DNA of 64,000 nt, from assembly GCF_001999725.1 (NCBI RefSeq), contig NZ_MDDP01000043.1:62001-126000 (forward strand), given 5' to 3'. Position numbers and translations under genes: made by a program. Positions within the stretch are counted from its first letter, which is position 1, and every line of letters begins with the position of its first letter. The notes beneath the pieces are model-generated. The model was not told where the DNA came from and did not search any database. It saw nothing but the letters and a program-made list of their open reading frames with translations. This DNA is from Cellulophaga omnivescoria (GTDB lineage Bacteria > Bacteroidota > Bacteroidia > Flavobacteriales > Flavobacteriaceae). Shown one piece after another: positions 35,034 to 42,968 of this stretch.

Positions 35034-37802
35034 ATGAAAAAATTTACTATAATAGTTTTAATACTAATTTTTTGCAATAAAGCATCTTCTCAAGAAAAAG
35101 AAAACTTAATTTCTTTAGATTTTAATAGTTCTTCAATAGAAGAGGTTTTAAATAAAATAGAGAGTGTTTCTGAGTATAATTTCTATTTTTCTAATAAATG
35201 GTTTCTCAATTTAAAAATATCAGGTAAGTTTAGTGATGCCAACTTAACCACAGTTTTAGATAAAATTTTTGAAAATACAGATTTAAACTATTTTATAATT
35301 AATAAAAATGTTTACGTTTTACAAAACAGAGTAATTTATAATAAACTACCTAGTAGCTTTGATGAGCCAATTTATGATAGTATTAGCAAATTAAAACCAA
35401 AAGTTAATTTGCAAAATCCTGTTTTTATAAGTAAAAAAAATAAAGATATTGAAAATGATTTTGTAGAAACGATTAGGATTGGAAAGTCCAACTTAAATGA
35501 TTTAAGGGATAAATTTATTTTAACGGGTTATGTTAAACAACATTCAAGTAAATTACCCTTAGCCGATGTAACTATTTATGTTAAAAATAAAAATATTGGA
35601 GTTTCAACAAATAGTAAGGGGTATTATAAATTAGAATTACCTAAAGGAATAAACCTAATAGAAGTTAGCTCTATAGGAGTTAAAAAACAAGTAAAAAGAG
35701 TTTTACTGTTTAATGATGGGAATTTAAATTTTAATTTACTTGAAGATGTTGAAGAGTTAGATGAAATTGTTTTAGATGGTGAGCAAGATCAAAATCTAGA
35801 AGAGACTTTAATGGGTACATCTGAGGTAGATTCCGAAGAGTCTAAAAATATACCTTTAGTATTAGGGGAAAGAAATATCCTAAAAGTTGCAACAACATTA
35901 CCAGGTATAACAACAGCAGGAGAAGGAGCTACTGGCTTTAATGTTAGAGGAGGAAAAACAGATCAAAATTTAATACTTTTAGATAACGCTGTTATCTACA
36001 ATCCATCTCATTTTTTTGGTATTTTTCAGGCTTTAAATCCATTTACTACAAAAAGTCTAAAAGTTTATAAAGGGAGTATCCCTTCAGAATTTGGAGGACG
36101 ATTGTCTTCTGTTTTTGATATCAAATCCAAAGAAAGTAATGTAAATGATTTTAAAGGAGAGGCATCTATAGGTCCTATCACTAATAATATTGCAGTAGAG
36201 ATTCCGGTTATAAAAGATAAATCATCATTAATGTTAGGTGGCAGATCTACTTATTCAGATTGGGTTTTAAAATCATTAAATGATGATAATTTAAGTAAAA
36301 GTAAAGCAAATTTTTATGATTTAATTGGAAAATATAATTATAAAATTAATGATAATAATGATCTTAAAGCCACTGCATATTACAGTAAAGATGTTTTCAG
36401 TATCACTTCAGATTCTTTATATAGTTATAATAATACTTTGTTTTCTTTAAGTTGGGATAATAAGATAAATAGTAAAAATTTAGGAAGTTTATCATTATTC
36501 AACACTAACTATGGCTTTAATATAGATTATGAAGGAGAAACAAATAACGATTTTACTTTTGATTATGGAATTAGAGAAACAGGATTTAAATATAAAATAA
36601 TTTATTTGTACAATAACAAGCACAAATTTAACTACGGTATAACAAGCAAATTATACAATGTAACTCCTGGTAATAAACAACCAATTGGTGAAGATTCTGA
36701 TGTAGAAACAGTTAGTTTGGATAAAGAAAAAGGGGTAGAATCAGCCATTTTTTTAGCAGATGATTTTGAGGTTAACAATAAATTAATGTTTAATTTGGGG
36801 GTTAGATATTCAACTTTTACAGCCTTAGGGAGAAACACTACAAGAGTTTACAGAGAAGGAGAACCTAAAAGTGATGAAACAGTTGAGGAGGAAATAAACT
36901 TTGGCAATAATGAAAAAGTTAAAACTTATGGAGGTATTGAAACTAGAATTGCAGCTAGGTATTTGCTAAAAAATAATTTATCTATTAAAGGTAGTTATAA
37001 TAAAATGTATCAATACATACATACTTTATCAAATAATACAACAGGATCTCCAATTGATACCTGGAAATTATCTGACTATAATATAAAACCACAAAAAGCA
37101 GAACAATTTACTTTGGGCCTATATAAAAATATAGATGGAAATGATTACGAAATTAGTTTAGAGGGTTATTATAAATTATCTAAAAATGTACCCGATTTTA
37201 AAACAGGAGCCCAACTAAATTTAAATGAAAATATTGAAACTGAAATTTTACAAGGAAAAGGAAAGGCCTATGGTGTAGAATTTTTAGTGCGTAAGAATTC
37301 AGGAGATGTTAATGGCTGGTTAAGTTATACGTATTCTAAATCTTTAATACAGTTAAACAGTAAATATCCCGAAGAACAAGTAAATGGCGGAGATTATTTT
37401 CCTGCTAATTATGATAAACCTAACAATTTTAATTTAGTTTCCAATTACAAAGTAACAAGGCGATTTAGCTTTTCTGGAAATTTTACTTATCAAACTGGTA
37501 GACCTGTAACATATCCAACAGGTAATTTTACATATCAAGGATCTAACTATACAACCTATAGTGAACGTAATAAATTTAGAATACCAGATTATTACAGACT
37601 AGATTTAAGTTTTAATGTAGAGGGAAATCACAAACTTAAAAAAATAGGTCATAGTTTTTGGAATATTTCAATCTATAATGTTTTAGGAAGAAATAACCCA
37701 TATTCTGTTTATTTTGTTACAGATAATGGAGAGGTAAAAGCTTATAAAAGTTCAATTTTTTCTATTCCAATACCAACAATAACGTATAATATAAAATTTT
37801 AA
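35034..37802 (+). CDS. STN-domain TonB-dependent outer-membrane receptor
   Basis: This 922-residue receptor has a signal peptide (about 1-19, KFTIIVLILIFCNKASSQ). An STN/secretin-TonB domain follows (about 25-85, LDFNSSSIEEVLNKIESVSE), then a linker. A carboxypeptidase-regulatory-like domain (about 155-240) has the motif GVSTNSKGYYKLELPKGINL. The plug (about 270-390) has GERNILKVATTLPGITTAGE and GFNVRGGKTDQNLILLDNA. The beta barrel runs to a terminal Phe (NIKF). The STN domain normally serves transduction to a FecR-type anti-sigma factor, yet no fecI/fecR pair is adjacent. It abuts the upstream gene and lies 5 bp before the DUF4249 gene. The substrate is unknown. Confidence 0.92.
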   Translation: MKKFTIIVLILIFCNKASSQEKENLISLDFNSSSIEEVLNKIESVSEYNFYFSNKWFLNLKISGKFSDANLTTVLDKIFENTDLNYFIINKNVYVLQNRVIYNKLPSSFDEPIYDSISKLKPKVNLQNPVFISKKNKDIENDFVETIRIGKSNLNDLRDKFILTGYVKQHSSKLPLADVTIYVKNKNIGVSTNSKGYYKLELPKGINLIEVSSIGVKKQVKRVLLFNDGNLNFNLLEDVEELDEIVLDGEQDQNLEETLMGTSEVDSEESKNIPLVLGERNILKVATTLPGITTAGEGATGFNVRGGKTDQNLILLDNAVIYNPSHFFGIFQALNPFTTKSLKVYKGSIPSEFGGRLSSVFDIKSKESNVNDFKGEASIGPITNNIAVEIPVIKDKSSLMLGGRSTYSDWVLKSLNDDNLSKSKANFYDLIGKYNYKINDNNDLKATAYYSKDVFSITSDSLYSYNNTLFSLSWDNKINSKNLGSLSLFNTNYGFNIDYEGETNNDFTFDYGIRETGFKYKIIYLYNNKHKFNYGITSKLYNVTPGNKQPIGEDSDVETVSLDKEKGVESAIFLADDFEVNNKLMFNLGVRYSTFTALGRNTTRVYREGEPKSDETVEEEINFGNNEKVKTYGGIETRIAARYLLKNNLSIKGSYNKMYQYIHTLSNNTTGSPIDTWKLSDYNIKPQKAEQFTLGLYKNIDGNDYEISLEGYYKLSKNVPDFKTGAQLNLNENIETEILQGKGKAYGVEFLVRKNSGDVNGWLSYTYSKSLIQLNSKYPEEQVNGGDYFPANYDKPNNFNLVSNYKVTRRFSFSGNFTYQTGRPVTYPTGNFTYQGSNYTTYSERNKFRIPDYYRLDLSFNVEGNHKLKKIGHSFWNISIYNVLGRNNPYSVYFVTDNGEVKAYKSSIFSIPIPTITYNIKF

Positions 37803-37807
37803 ACTTT

Positions 37808-39031
37808 ATGAAAAATTATATAATAAAACAATACAGAGTTGTACACACACTTTTAGTTTTATGTATTTTATTAATTGGTTGTATAGAAGAGTTTACACCA
37901 GAAACAAAGGACTACGAGAGTCTTTTGGTAGTTGAAGCAGTATTGACAGATGAATATAAGTATCAAAAGGTAAAATTAAGTAGAACCTTTAAGTTTGAAG
38001 AGGAAGGAGCTAAAAAAGAAGAAGGTGCTGAAATTTTTATTTTAGATAACTTAAATAATAAGTATAATTTTAGTGAATTAGAGCCAGGTGAGTATGTGTC
38101 TGATGTAGCTTTTAAAGCAGAAAAAGAAGAATATCAATTGTTTATTAAGACAGCAAATGGTAAAGAATATGTATCATCGCCAAATACATTAAGTGAGGGG
38201 AGTGGTATTACTAACTTATTTGGCAAAATAACTACAAACTCAGACAAAGTAGAGGGTGTTTCTTTTGTTGTTAATGTTCAGGAAGCTTCTGGTGATGCAA
38301 AATACTATAGATACGAGTACGAAGAGACACATAAAATAATTGCCCCGTGGTATAGAAATAGAAGGGCTGTGATAGTTTCTGAAAATCCGCCTCAAATAGA
38401 AATAGAATACAAATCTGATCAAATTGGAAAAATTTGCTATAGTACAGCCATATCCTCATCTATGATTATAGCTTCAACAGAAGGTTTAAATAATGGTCAA
38501 TTAGTGGATTTTCCAATAAGATTTCTAGAAAGAGATGATTATAAGATTTCCAACCGTTATTCAATCTTGGCAAAACAATATGTTATATCTAGAGAAGCTC
38601 ATACTTTCTATAAAACTTTAAATGACTTATCTAGTTCAGAGAGTTTATTTTCTCAAATACAACCCGGATTTTTAAAAGGAAATATAGAGAATATTAATGA
38701 TGAAAGTGAAAAGGTAATAGGATTTTTTGAGGTTTCATCTGTATCCTCCAAAAGGATATTTTTTGAGTATAATGATATTTTTACAGATGAGGTTTCAAGG
38801 GCTAAATATCCTTTTAGTTGTTCTTTTATTGCACCTGAAGAAATTAACAGGGTAATTAATATTATTAAAAATAAGTCACACACATGGGTAACTGATGAAC
38901 CAGAACTTTGTTCAATAGAATTTTGTCCTTACGGTAATATTGAATCCGGACCTAATGTATATGTTTCAATTGCTTGTGGAGATTGTACCGTTTTTAGTAG
39001 TAGTATTGTCCCAGATTTTTGGGAAGATTAA
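37808..39031 (+). CDS. DUF4249 outer-membrane lipoprotein
   Basis: This 407-residue lipoprotein has lipobox LLIGC (Cys25). It has the DUF4249 layout: an N-terminal YESLLVVEAVLTDEYKYQKV strand pair; the family-typical KVKLSRTFKF and ISNRYSILAKQYVISREAHT; and Cys residues near the C-terminus (CSIEFCPYGN and VSIACGDC). DUF4249 proteins sit next to TonB receptors and take the place SusD holds in SusCD pairs, so a substrate-capture lid is a reasonable inference. The function is unproven. Confidence 0.88.
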   Translation: MKNYIIKQYRVVHTLLVLCILLIGCIEEFTPETKDYESLLVVEAVLTDEYKYQKVKLSRTFKFEEEGAKKEEGAEIFILDNLNNKYNFSELEPGEYVSDVAFKAEKEEYQLFIKTANGKEYVSSPNTLSEGSGITNLFGKITTNSDKVEGVSFVVNVQEASGDAKYYRYEYEETHKIIAPWYRNRRAVIVSENPPQIEIEYKSDQIGKICYSTAISSSMIIASTEGLNNGQLVDFPIRFLERDDYKISNRYSILAKQYVISREAHTFYKTLNDLSSSESLFSQIQPGFLKGNIENINDESEKVIGFFEVSSVSSKRIFFEYNDIFTDEVSRAKYPFSCSFIAPEEINRVINIIKNKSHTWVTDEPELCSIEFCPYGNIESGPNVYVSIACGDCTVFSSSIVPDFWED

Positions 39032-39043
39032 AAAAAAAGAATA

Positions 39044-40807
39044 ATGAAAAAATTATACAAAGTTTTTATTTTTTGCCTTTTAGTTCATTTATCTAATAAT
39101 CTACTTGGTCAACAAAATTACAAAACCAAAAGTGTTTCAAATGCTTTAAAAGAACAAGTCTATATTCATTACAATTCTAATTTACTGTTTGTTGGTGAGT
39201 ATGCACATTATACAATGTATTGTACATATTTAAAAAATCAAAAACCTAGTGAAATCAGCAAAATTGGTTATGTTGATTTAATAGGGGAAGGTAATAAAGT
39301 TGTTGTTACTCAAAAAGTTTTTTTAAAAAATGGTATTGGTAGAGGAGATTTTTTTATACCAACTTCTGTTGCTAGTGGAAACTATAAAATTATTGGTTAC
39401 ACAAGTTGGATGAAAAATAACAAAGTGTCAGCATTTTTTTCAGGAGACATAATTATTATTAATCCTTATCAGGAAAACCAAAATATAAACTTTGTTTCAA
39501 AAACAAATATGCCTTCTAATACAGTAAAGTTTATTGGTGAAAATTTAAATAAAGGAGATTTAAATATAGAGTTTTCTAAAAATGCATACAACAAAAGGGC
39601 AAAAGTAACACTGCAACTATTTCCAGAACAAAAACATATAAACGGTACTTATTCTTTATCTGTTCATAAAACTAATGCAATTGTTTTAAATTCTCAGGAA
39701 TATTCTAATAATTACAATTCCTTTAAGGATGAGATTAATCCATACGTACTGCTAAAAGAAGAAAAAGATATTACTTTACCAGAATTACGTGGAGAAATTA
39801 TAGAGGGCAATATACAATCAATTAGTGATTCTATACCAATTAATAATATTTCGGTTTGTATCTCTATACCAAGCAAAAAAGGATATTTTTTTAAAAATTC
39901 TAAAACTAATAATTTGGGTGAATTTAAATTTATTATAGATAAAGAATACGATACCTCAAAAGCAATTATACAAGTATTTAATAAAAATAAAGAAAATTAC
40001 ACCATAAATATTAACAATCCTAAACCTGTAAATTTATCATCTCTAACCTATAAAAATCCGTCAATTCCTTTTTCCGCAAATAAAGAAATTAAAAAAAGAA
40101 GTATTCACAATCAAATAGAGAATGCATATTTTGAGCTTAAACCGGATTCTATTTTGGTAAAAGATAAAATTTTGCAATTTACTACAGAAAATAAACTTAC
40201 TTACCAGTTAGATGATTATACTCGTTTTAAAACAGTAAAAGAAACATTGGTAGAAATAGTAAATAATGTCTGGTCTAAAAAAATTGGCGATGATAAATAT
40301 ATTTTCCAAGTTAGAATGGTAAATAGTAATAATGATTATTTTGATTATTCTAATATTAAAGCACTTGTAATTGTTGATGGTATTATGGTTCAGGATCATA
40401 CAATACTAATGAATTATGATGCTAGAAATATAGATACTATTAGTATAGTAAGGAATAAGTATGTATATGGTGAGGAAATTTATGAAGGAATAATAGAAAT
40501 TAATACAAAAAAAGGAGATTTTAAATTGCCTTACTCTAGTTTAGGTATTTTAAATTATAGCTTATCTCCTCCAACAAAACATTTAATCTATTATAAACCT
40601 GATTATGATAATTTAGAAAATAAAAAAAATATTCCAGATTTAAGATATCAATTACTTTGGCAACCATATATTAGTTTTGATACTAAAAACATTAAGAAGA
40701 TAGAGTTTTACACATCAGATATTACAGGAGAATTTAAAGCAACTCTAAGAGGATTTACCAATGAGGGCGAAGACGTTTTTTTTGAAAAATATTTTACGGT
40801 AAATTAA
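39044..40807 (+). CDS. Secreted MG2/carboxypeptidase-like domain protein
   Basis: This 587-residue protein has a signal peptide (MKKLYKVFIFCLLVHLSNNLLGQ). It contains a macroglobulin MG2-like domain (about 35-145), seen in LLFVGEYAHYTMYCTYLKNQ and IGRGDFFIPTSVASGNYKII. A further immunoglobulin-like or carboxypeptidase-regulatory domain (about 245-325) has the segment NNLGEFKFIIDKEYDTSKAI. The C-terminal third (about 390-500) resembles the plug-like piece of TonB-associated proteins (VIVDGIMVQDHT). It lacks a beta barrel. It is the last gene of the operon, 12 bp after DUF4249. It may be a soluble or surface partner of the receptor. No terminator is evident after it. Confidence 0.78.
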   Translation: MKKLYKVFIFCLLVHLSNNLLGQQNYKTKSVSNALKEQVYIHYNSNLLFVGEYAHYTMYCTYLKNQKPSEISKIGYVDLIGEGNKVVVTQKVFLKNGIGRGDFFIPTSVASGNYKIIGYTSWMKNNKVSAFFSGDIIIINPYQENQNINFVSKTNMPSNTVKFIGENLNKGDLNIEFSKNAYNKRAKVTLQLFPEQKHINGTYSLSVHKTNAIVLNSQEYSNNYNSFKDEINPYVLLKEEKDITLPELRGEIIEGNIQSISDSIPINNISVCISIPSKKGYFFKNSKTNNLGEFKFIIDKEYDTSKAIIQVFNKNKENYTININNPKPVNLSSLTYKNPSIPFSANKEIKKRSIHNQIENAYFELKPDSILVKDKILQFTTENKLTYQLDDYTRFKTVKETLVEIVNNVWSKKIGDDKYIFQVRMVNSNNDYFDYSNIKALVIVDGIMVQDHTILMNYDARNIDTISIVRNKYVYGEEIYEGIIEINTKKGDFKLPYSSLGILNYSLSPPTKHLIYYKPDYDNLENKKNIPDLRYQLLWQPYISFDTKNIKKIEFYTSDITGEFKATLRGFTNEGEDVFFEKYFTVN

Positions 40808-40823
40808 TTTCTCAAAAAAATTA

Positions 40824-40853
40824 TTGTCAATAAATAAAATTTTTTTAATATTG
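40824..40853 (+). promoter_or_regulatory. Candidate promoter of the ilv leader transcript
   Basis: TTG (40824-40826), a 19-bp spacer and TAATATTG (40846-40853) fit the Bacteroidota promoter with a single mismatch in the -7 box (ATTG for TTTG). The predicted start (about 40857-40861) is almost at the leader ATG (40862), implying a nearly leaderless leader-peptide mRNA. Confidence 0.45.
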
Positions 40854-40861
40854 CTATAACA

Positions 40862-40921
40862 ATGAAAGCAAACAATATAATTATTATCGTATTAGTCATT
40901 ATTATCTCTCTCGGGGGATGA
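40862..40921 (+). CDS. ilvL: ilv operon leader peptide (Ile/Val/Leu-rich, 19 residues)
   Basis: The 19-codon ORF encodes MKANNIIIIVLVIIISLGG and stops at TGA (40919-40921). Seven of its codons are Ile, two Val and two Leu, the hallmark of a regulatory leader peptide for branched-chain amino acid operons. It lies 295 bp before ilvD, on the same strand, immediately upstream of a terminator and an alternative antiterminator. When charged Ile/Val/Leu tRNA is scarce, a ribosome stalling on the Ile run would leave the bases from 40918 onward free to form the antiterminator. When supply is ample, a ribosome reaching the stop codon would cover them. It is far too short for normal gene finders. The symbol follows the E. 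coli convention only. Confidence 0.85.
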   Translation: MKANNIIIIVLVIIISLGG

Positions 40922-40959
40922 TGCGGTCTTATATTGATTTTAAGAAAAGCCTGTGTCAT
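40918..40959 (+). promoter_or_regulatory. Candidate antiterminator hairpin of the ilv attenuator
   Basis: ATGATGCGG (40918-40926) pairs with CCTGTGTCAT (40950-40959), including wobble pairs and one bulged T. TCTTA (40927-40931) pairs with TAAGA (40941-40945). The 5' arm contains the leader peptide stop codon. The 3' arm uses the same bases as the 5' arm of the terminator, so the two structures cannot coexist. Confidence 0.65.
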
Positions 40960-40985
40960 ACTAAAATTGACACAGGCTTTTTTTT
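40945..40985 (+). terminator. Attenuator terminator of the ilv operon
   Basis: A 14-bp perfect stem, AAAAGCCTGTGTCA (40945-40958) with TGACACAGGCTTTT (40968-40981), has a 9-nt loop and an eight-T run. It lies 23 bp after the leader peptide stop and well before ilvD. It ends no full gene and is therefore a regulatory terminator. Confidence 0.88.
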
Positions 40986-41216
40986 GTTTTTAACGTAACT
41001 AAAACCATAATACATTTAAACTATTAAAGTAAATAAAATAGCTGAATGTGATACATTTTAAGGTTTTAAAACACTGAATATCAGATTTTTAAATAAATAT
41101 ATGGTGAGTTGAATTTATACTAAAAAACATTGTTAAAAAAATGAAGAAAGTGAAAGAATTATATTTGAATAGTAAATTATATTCAATAAACAATAAGAAT
41201 TACAAGATATAGCCAA
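40986..41216 (+). promoter_or_regulatory. Gap between attenuator and ilvD, with a possible internal promoter at 41160-41167
   Basis: This AT-rich stretch holds no ORF. TATATTTG at 41160-41167 is an exact TAnnTTTG match 50 bp before ilvD; a TTG at 41130 gives a long 27-bp spacer. If used, this promoter would bypass the attenuator and give basal ilv expression. The 14-bp TTATATTTGAATAG here (41159-41172) is identical to the one before the TonB operon. Confidence 0.35.
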
Positions 41217-42893
41217 ATGGAGTTAAATAAGTACAGTAAAAATGTAACACAAGATCCAACACAACCTGCAGCACAAGCAATGTTGTACGGTATAGGTTTT
41301 AAAGATGAAGATTTTAATAAACCTATTGTGGGTATTGCAAGTACTGGTTACGAGGGTAATCCGTGTAATATGCATTTAAATGACTTGGCTAAAGAAGTTA
41401 AAGAAGGTGTAAATACAAACGAGTCTGTTGGTTTAATATTTAATACTATTGGCGTAAGTGATGGTATTTCTATGGGTACACCAGGAATGCGCTTTTCATT
41501 ACCTTCAAGAGACATTATTGCAGATTCTATGGAAACTGTGGTACAAGGTATGTCTTATGATGGTTTGGTAACCGTTGTAGGTTGTGATAAAAATATGCCA
41601 GGTGCTCTAATGGCAATGATTCGTTTAAATAGACCATCTATTTTAGTTTATGGGGGTACAATTGCTTCCGGTTGCCATAATGATAGAAAACTAGATATTG
41701 TTTCTGCGTTTGAAGCTTGGGGAGAAAAGGTAGCTGGCACAATGCAGCAAGAGGAGTTTGGTTGTATCATTAAAAAAGCAATACCTGGTGCAGGTGCTTG
41801 TGGTGGTATGTACACAGCAAATACAATGGCTTCTGCTATAGAGGCGTTGGGTATGTCTTTACCATACAATTCTTCTAATCCTGCAATTGGTAAAGAAAAA
41901 AAACAAGAGTGTGTAGAGGCTGGTAAGCAAATGTATCATCTACTTAAAAATGATATTAAACCTTTAGACATTGTTACCAGAAAATCATTAGAAAATGCTA
42001 TTCGCCTAGTTACAATTATGGGTGGTTCTACTAATGCAGTATTACACTTTTTAGCTATCGCAAGAGCAGCAGATATAGATTTTACGCTTCAGGATTTTCA
42101 AAAAATTAGTGATACCACACCTTTTATTGCAGACCTAAAACCTAGTGGTAAATATTTAATGGAAGATGTACACCGTATTGGTGGTATTCCGGCTGTGTTA
42201 AAATATTTATTAAAAAACGGATTATTACACGGTGACTGTTTAACTGTTACTGGTAAAACATTGGCAGAGAATTTAGAAAATGTGCCAGATTTAATAGAGG
42301 GACAAGATGTTATTCGTCCTCTAGAAAATCCAATAAAAGCAACAGGCCACTTACGTATGCTGTACGGTAATTTGGCAGAAAATGGTTCTGTAGCAAAAAT
42401 TACAGGTAAAGAAGGATTATTATTTAAAGGTACAGCTAAAGTTTTTAATAGTGAGTATGATGCTAATGATGGTATTAGAGATGGTAAAGTTAAAAAGGGA
42501 GATGTAGTCGTCATTAGGTACGAGGGACCAAAAGGCGGACCAGGAATGCCAGAAATGCTTAAGCCAACAGCTGCAATTATGGGTGCTGGTTTGGGTAAAG
42601 ATGTAGCCTTAATTACAGACGGTCGTTTCTCTGGAGGTACGCACGGTTTTGTTGTAGGTCATATTGCGCCAGAAGCCCAAGACGGTGGTACTATTGCTCT
42701 TGTAAAAGACGGTGATATTATTACAATAGATGCAGAAACTAATGCTATTAATGTAGATGTTACACCAGAAGAATTGGCTAAACGTAAAGCTAATTGGGTG
42801 GCTCCAGAATTAAAATTTAAAAAAGGTGTATTGTACAAGTACGCTCGTTCAGTATCATCTGCAGCCCAAGGTTGTGTTACAGATGAGTTTTAA
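41217..42893 (+). CDS. ilvD: Dihydroxy-acid dehydratase
   Basis: This Fe-S enzyme of 558 residues dehydrates 2,3-dihydroxy-3-methylbutanoate and the methylpentanoate analogue to the 2-oxo acids of valine and isoleucine. Visible are the N-terminal AMLYGIGF and GNPCNMHL with the first cluster cysteine, [14 protein letters not shown] with the second, [15 protein letters not shown] with the third, and the C-terminal [19 protein letters not shown]. It is full length. It is the first structural gene of the ilvDBNCA operon, downstream of the attenuator. Confidence 0.97.
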   Translation: MELNKYSKNVTQDPTQPAAQAMLYGIGFKDEDFNKPIVGIASTGYEGNPCNMHLNDLAKEVKEGVNTNESVGLIFNTIGVSDGISMGTPGMRFSLPSRDIIADSMETVVQGMSYDGLVTVVGCDKNMPGALMAMIRLNRPSILVYGGTIASGCHNDRKLDIVSAFEAWGEKVAGTMQQEEFGCIIKKAIPGAGACGGMYTANTMASAIEALGMSLPYNSSNPAIGKEKKQECVEAGKQMYHLLKNDIKPLDIVTRKSLENAIRLVTIMGGSTNAVLHFLAIARAADIDFTLQDFQKISDTTPFIADLKPSGKYLMEDVHRIGGIPAVLKYLLKNGLLHGDCLTVTGKTLAENLENVPDLIEGQDVIRPLENPIKATGHLRMLYGNLAENGSVAKITGKEGLLFKGTAKVFNSEYDANDGIRDGKVKKGDVVVIRYEGPKGGPGMPEMLKPTAAIMGAGLGKDVALITDGRFSGGTHGFVVGHIAPEAQDGGTIALVKDGDIITIDAETNAINVDVTPEELAKRKANWVAPELKFKKGVLYKYARSVSSAAQGCVTDEF

Positions 42894-42968
42894 TAAAAAA
42901 TAAAAAATTGAAAAAGTACTATTGTTTAAGCTCTAAAACAGGACAATAACACTTTTTACTTTAACTCT

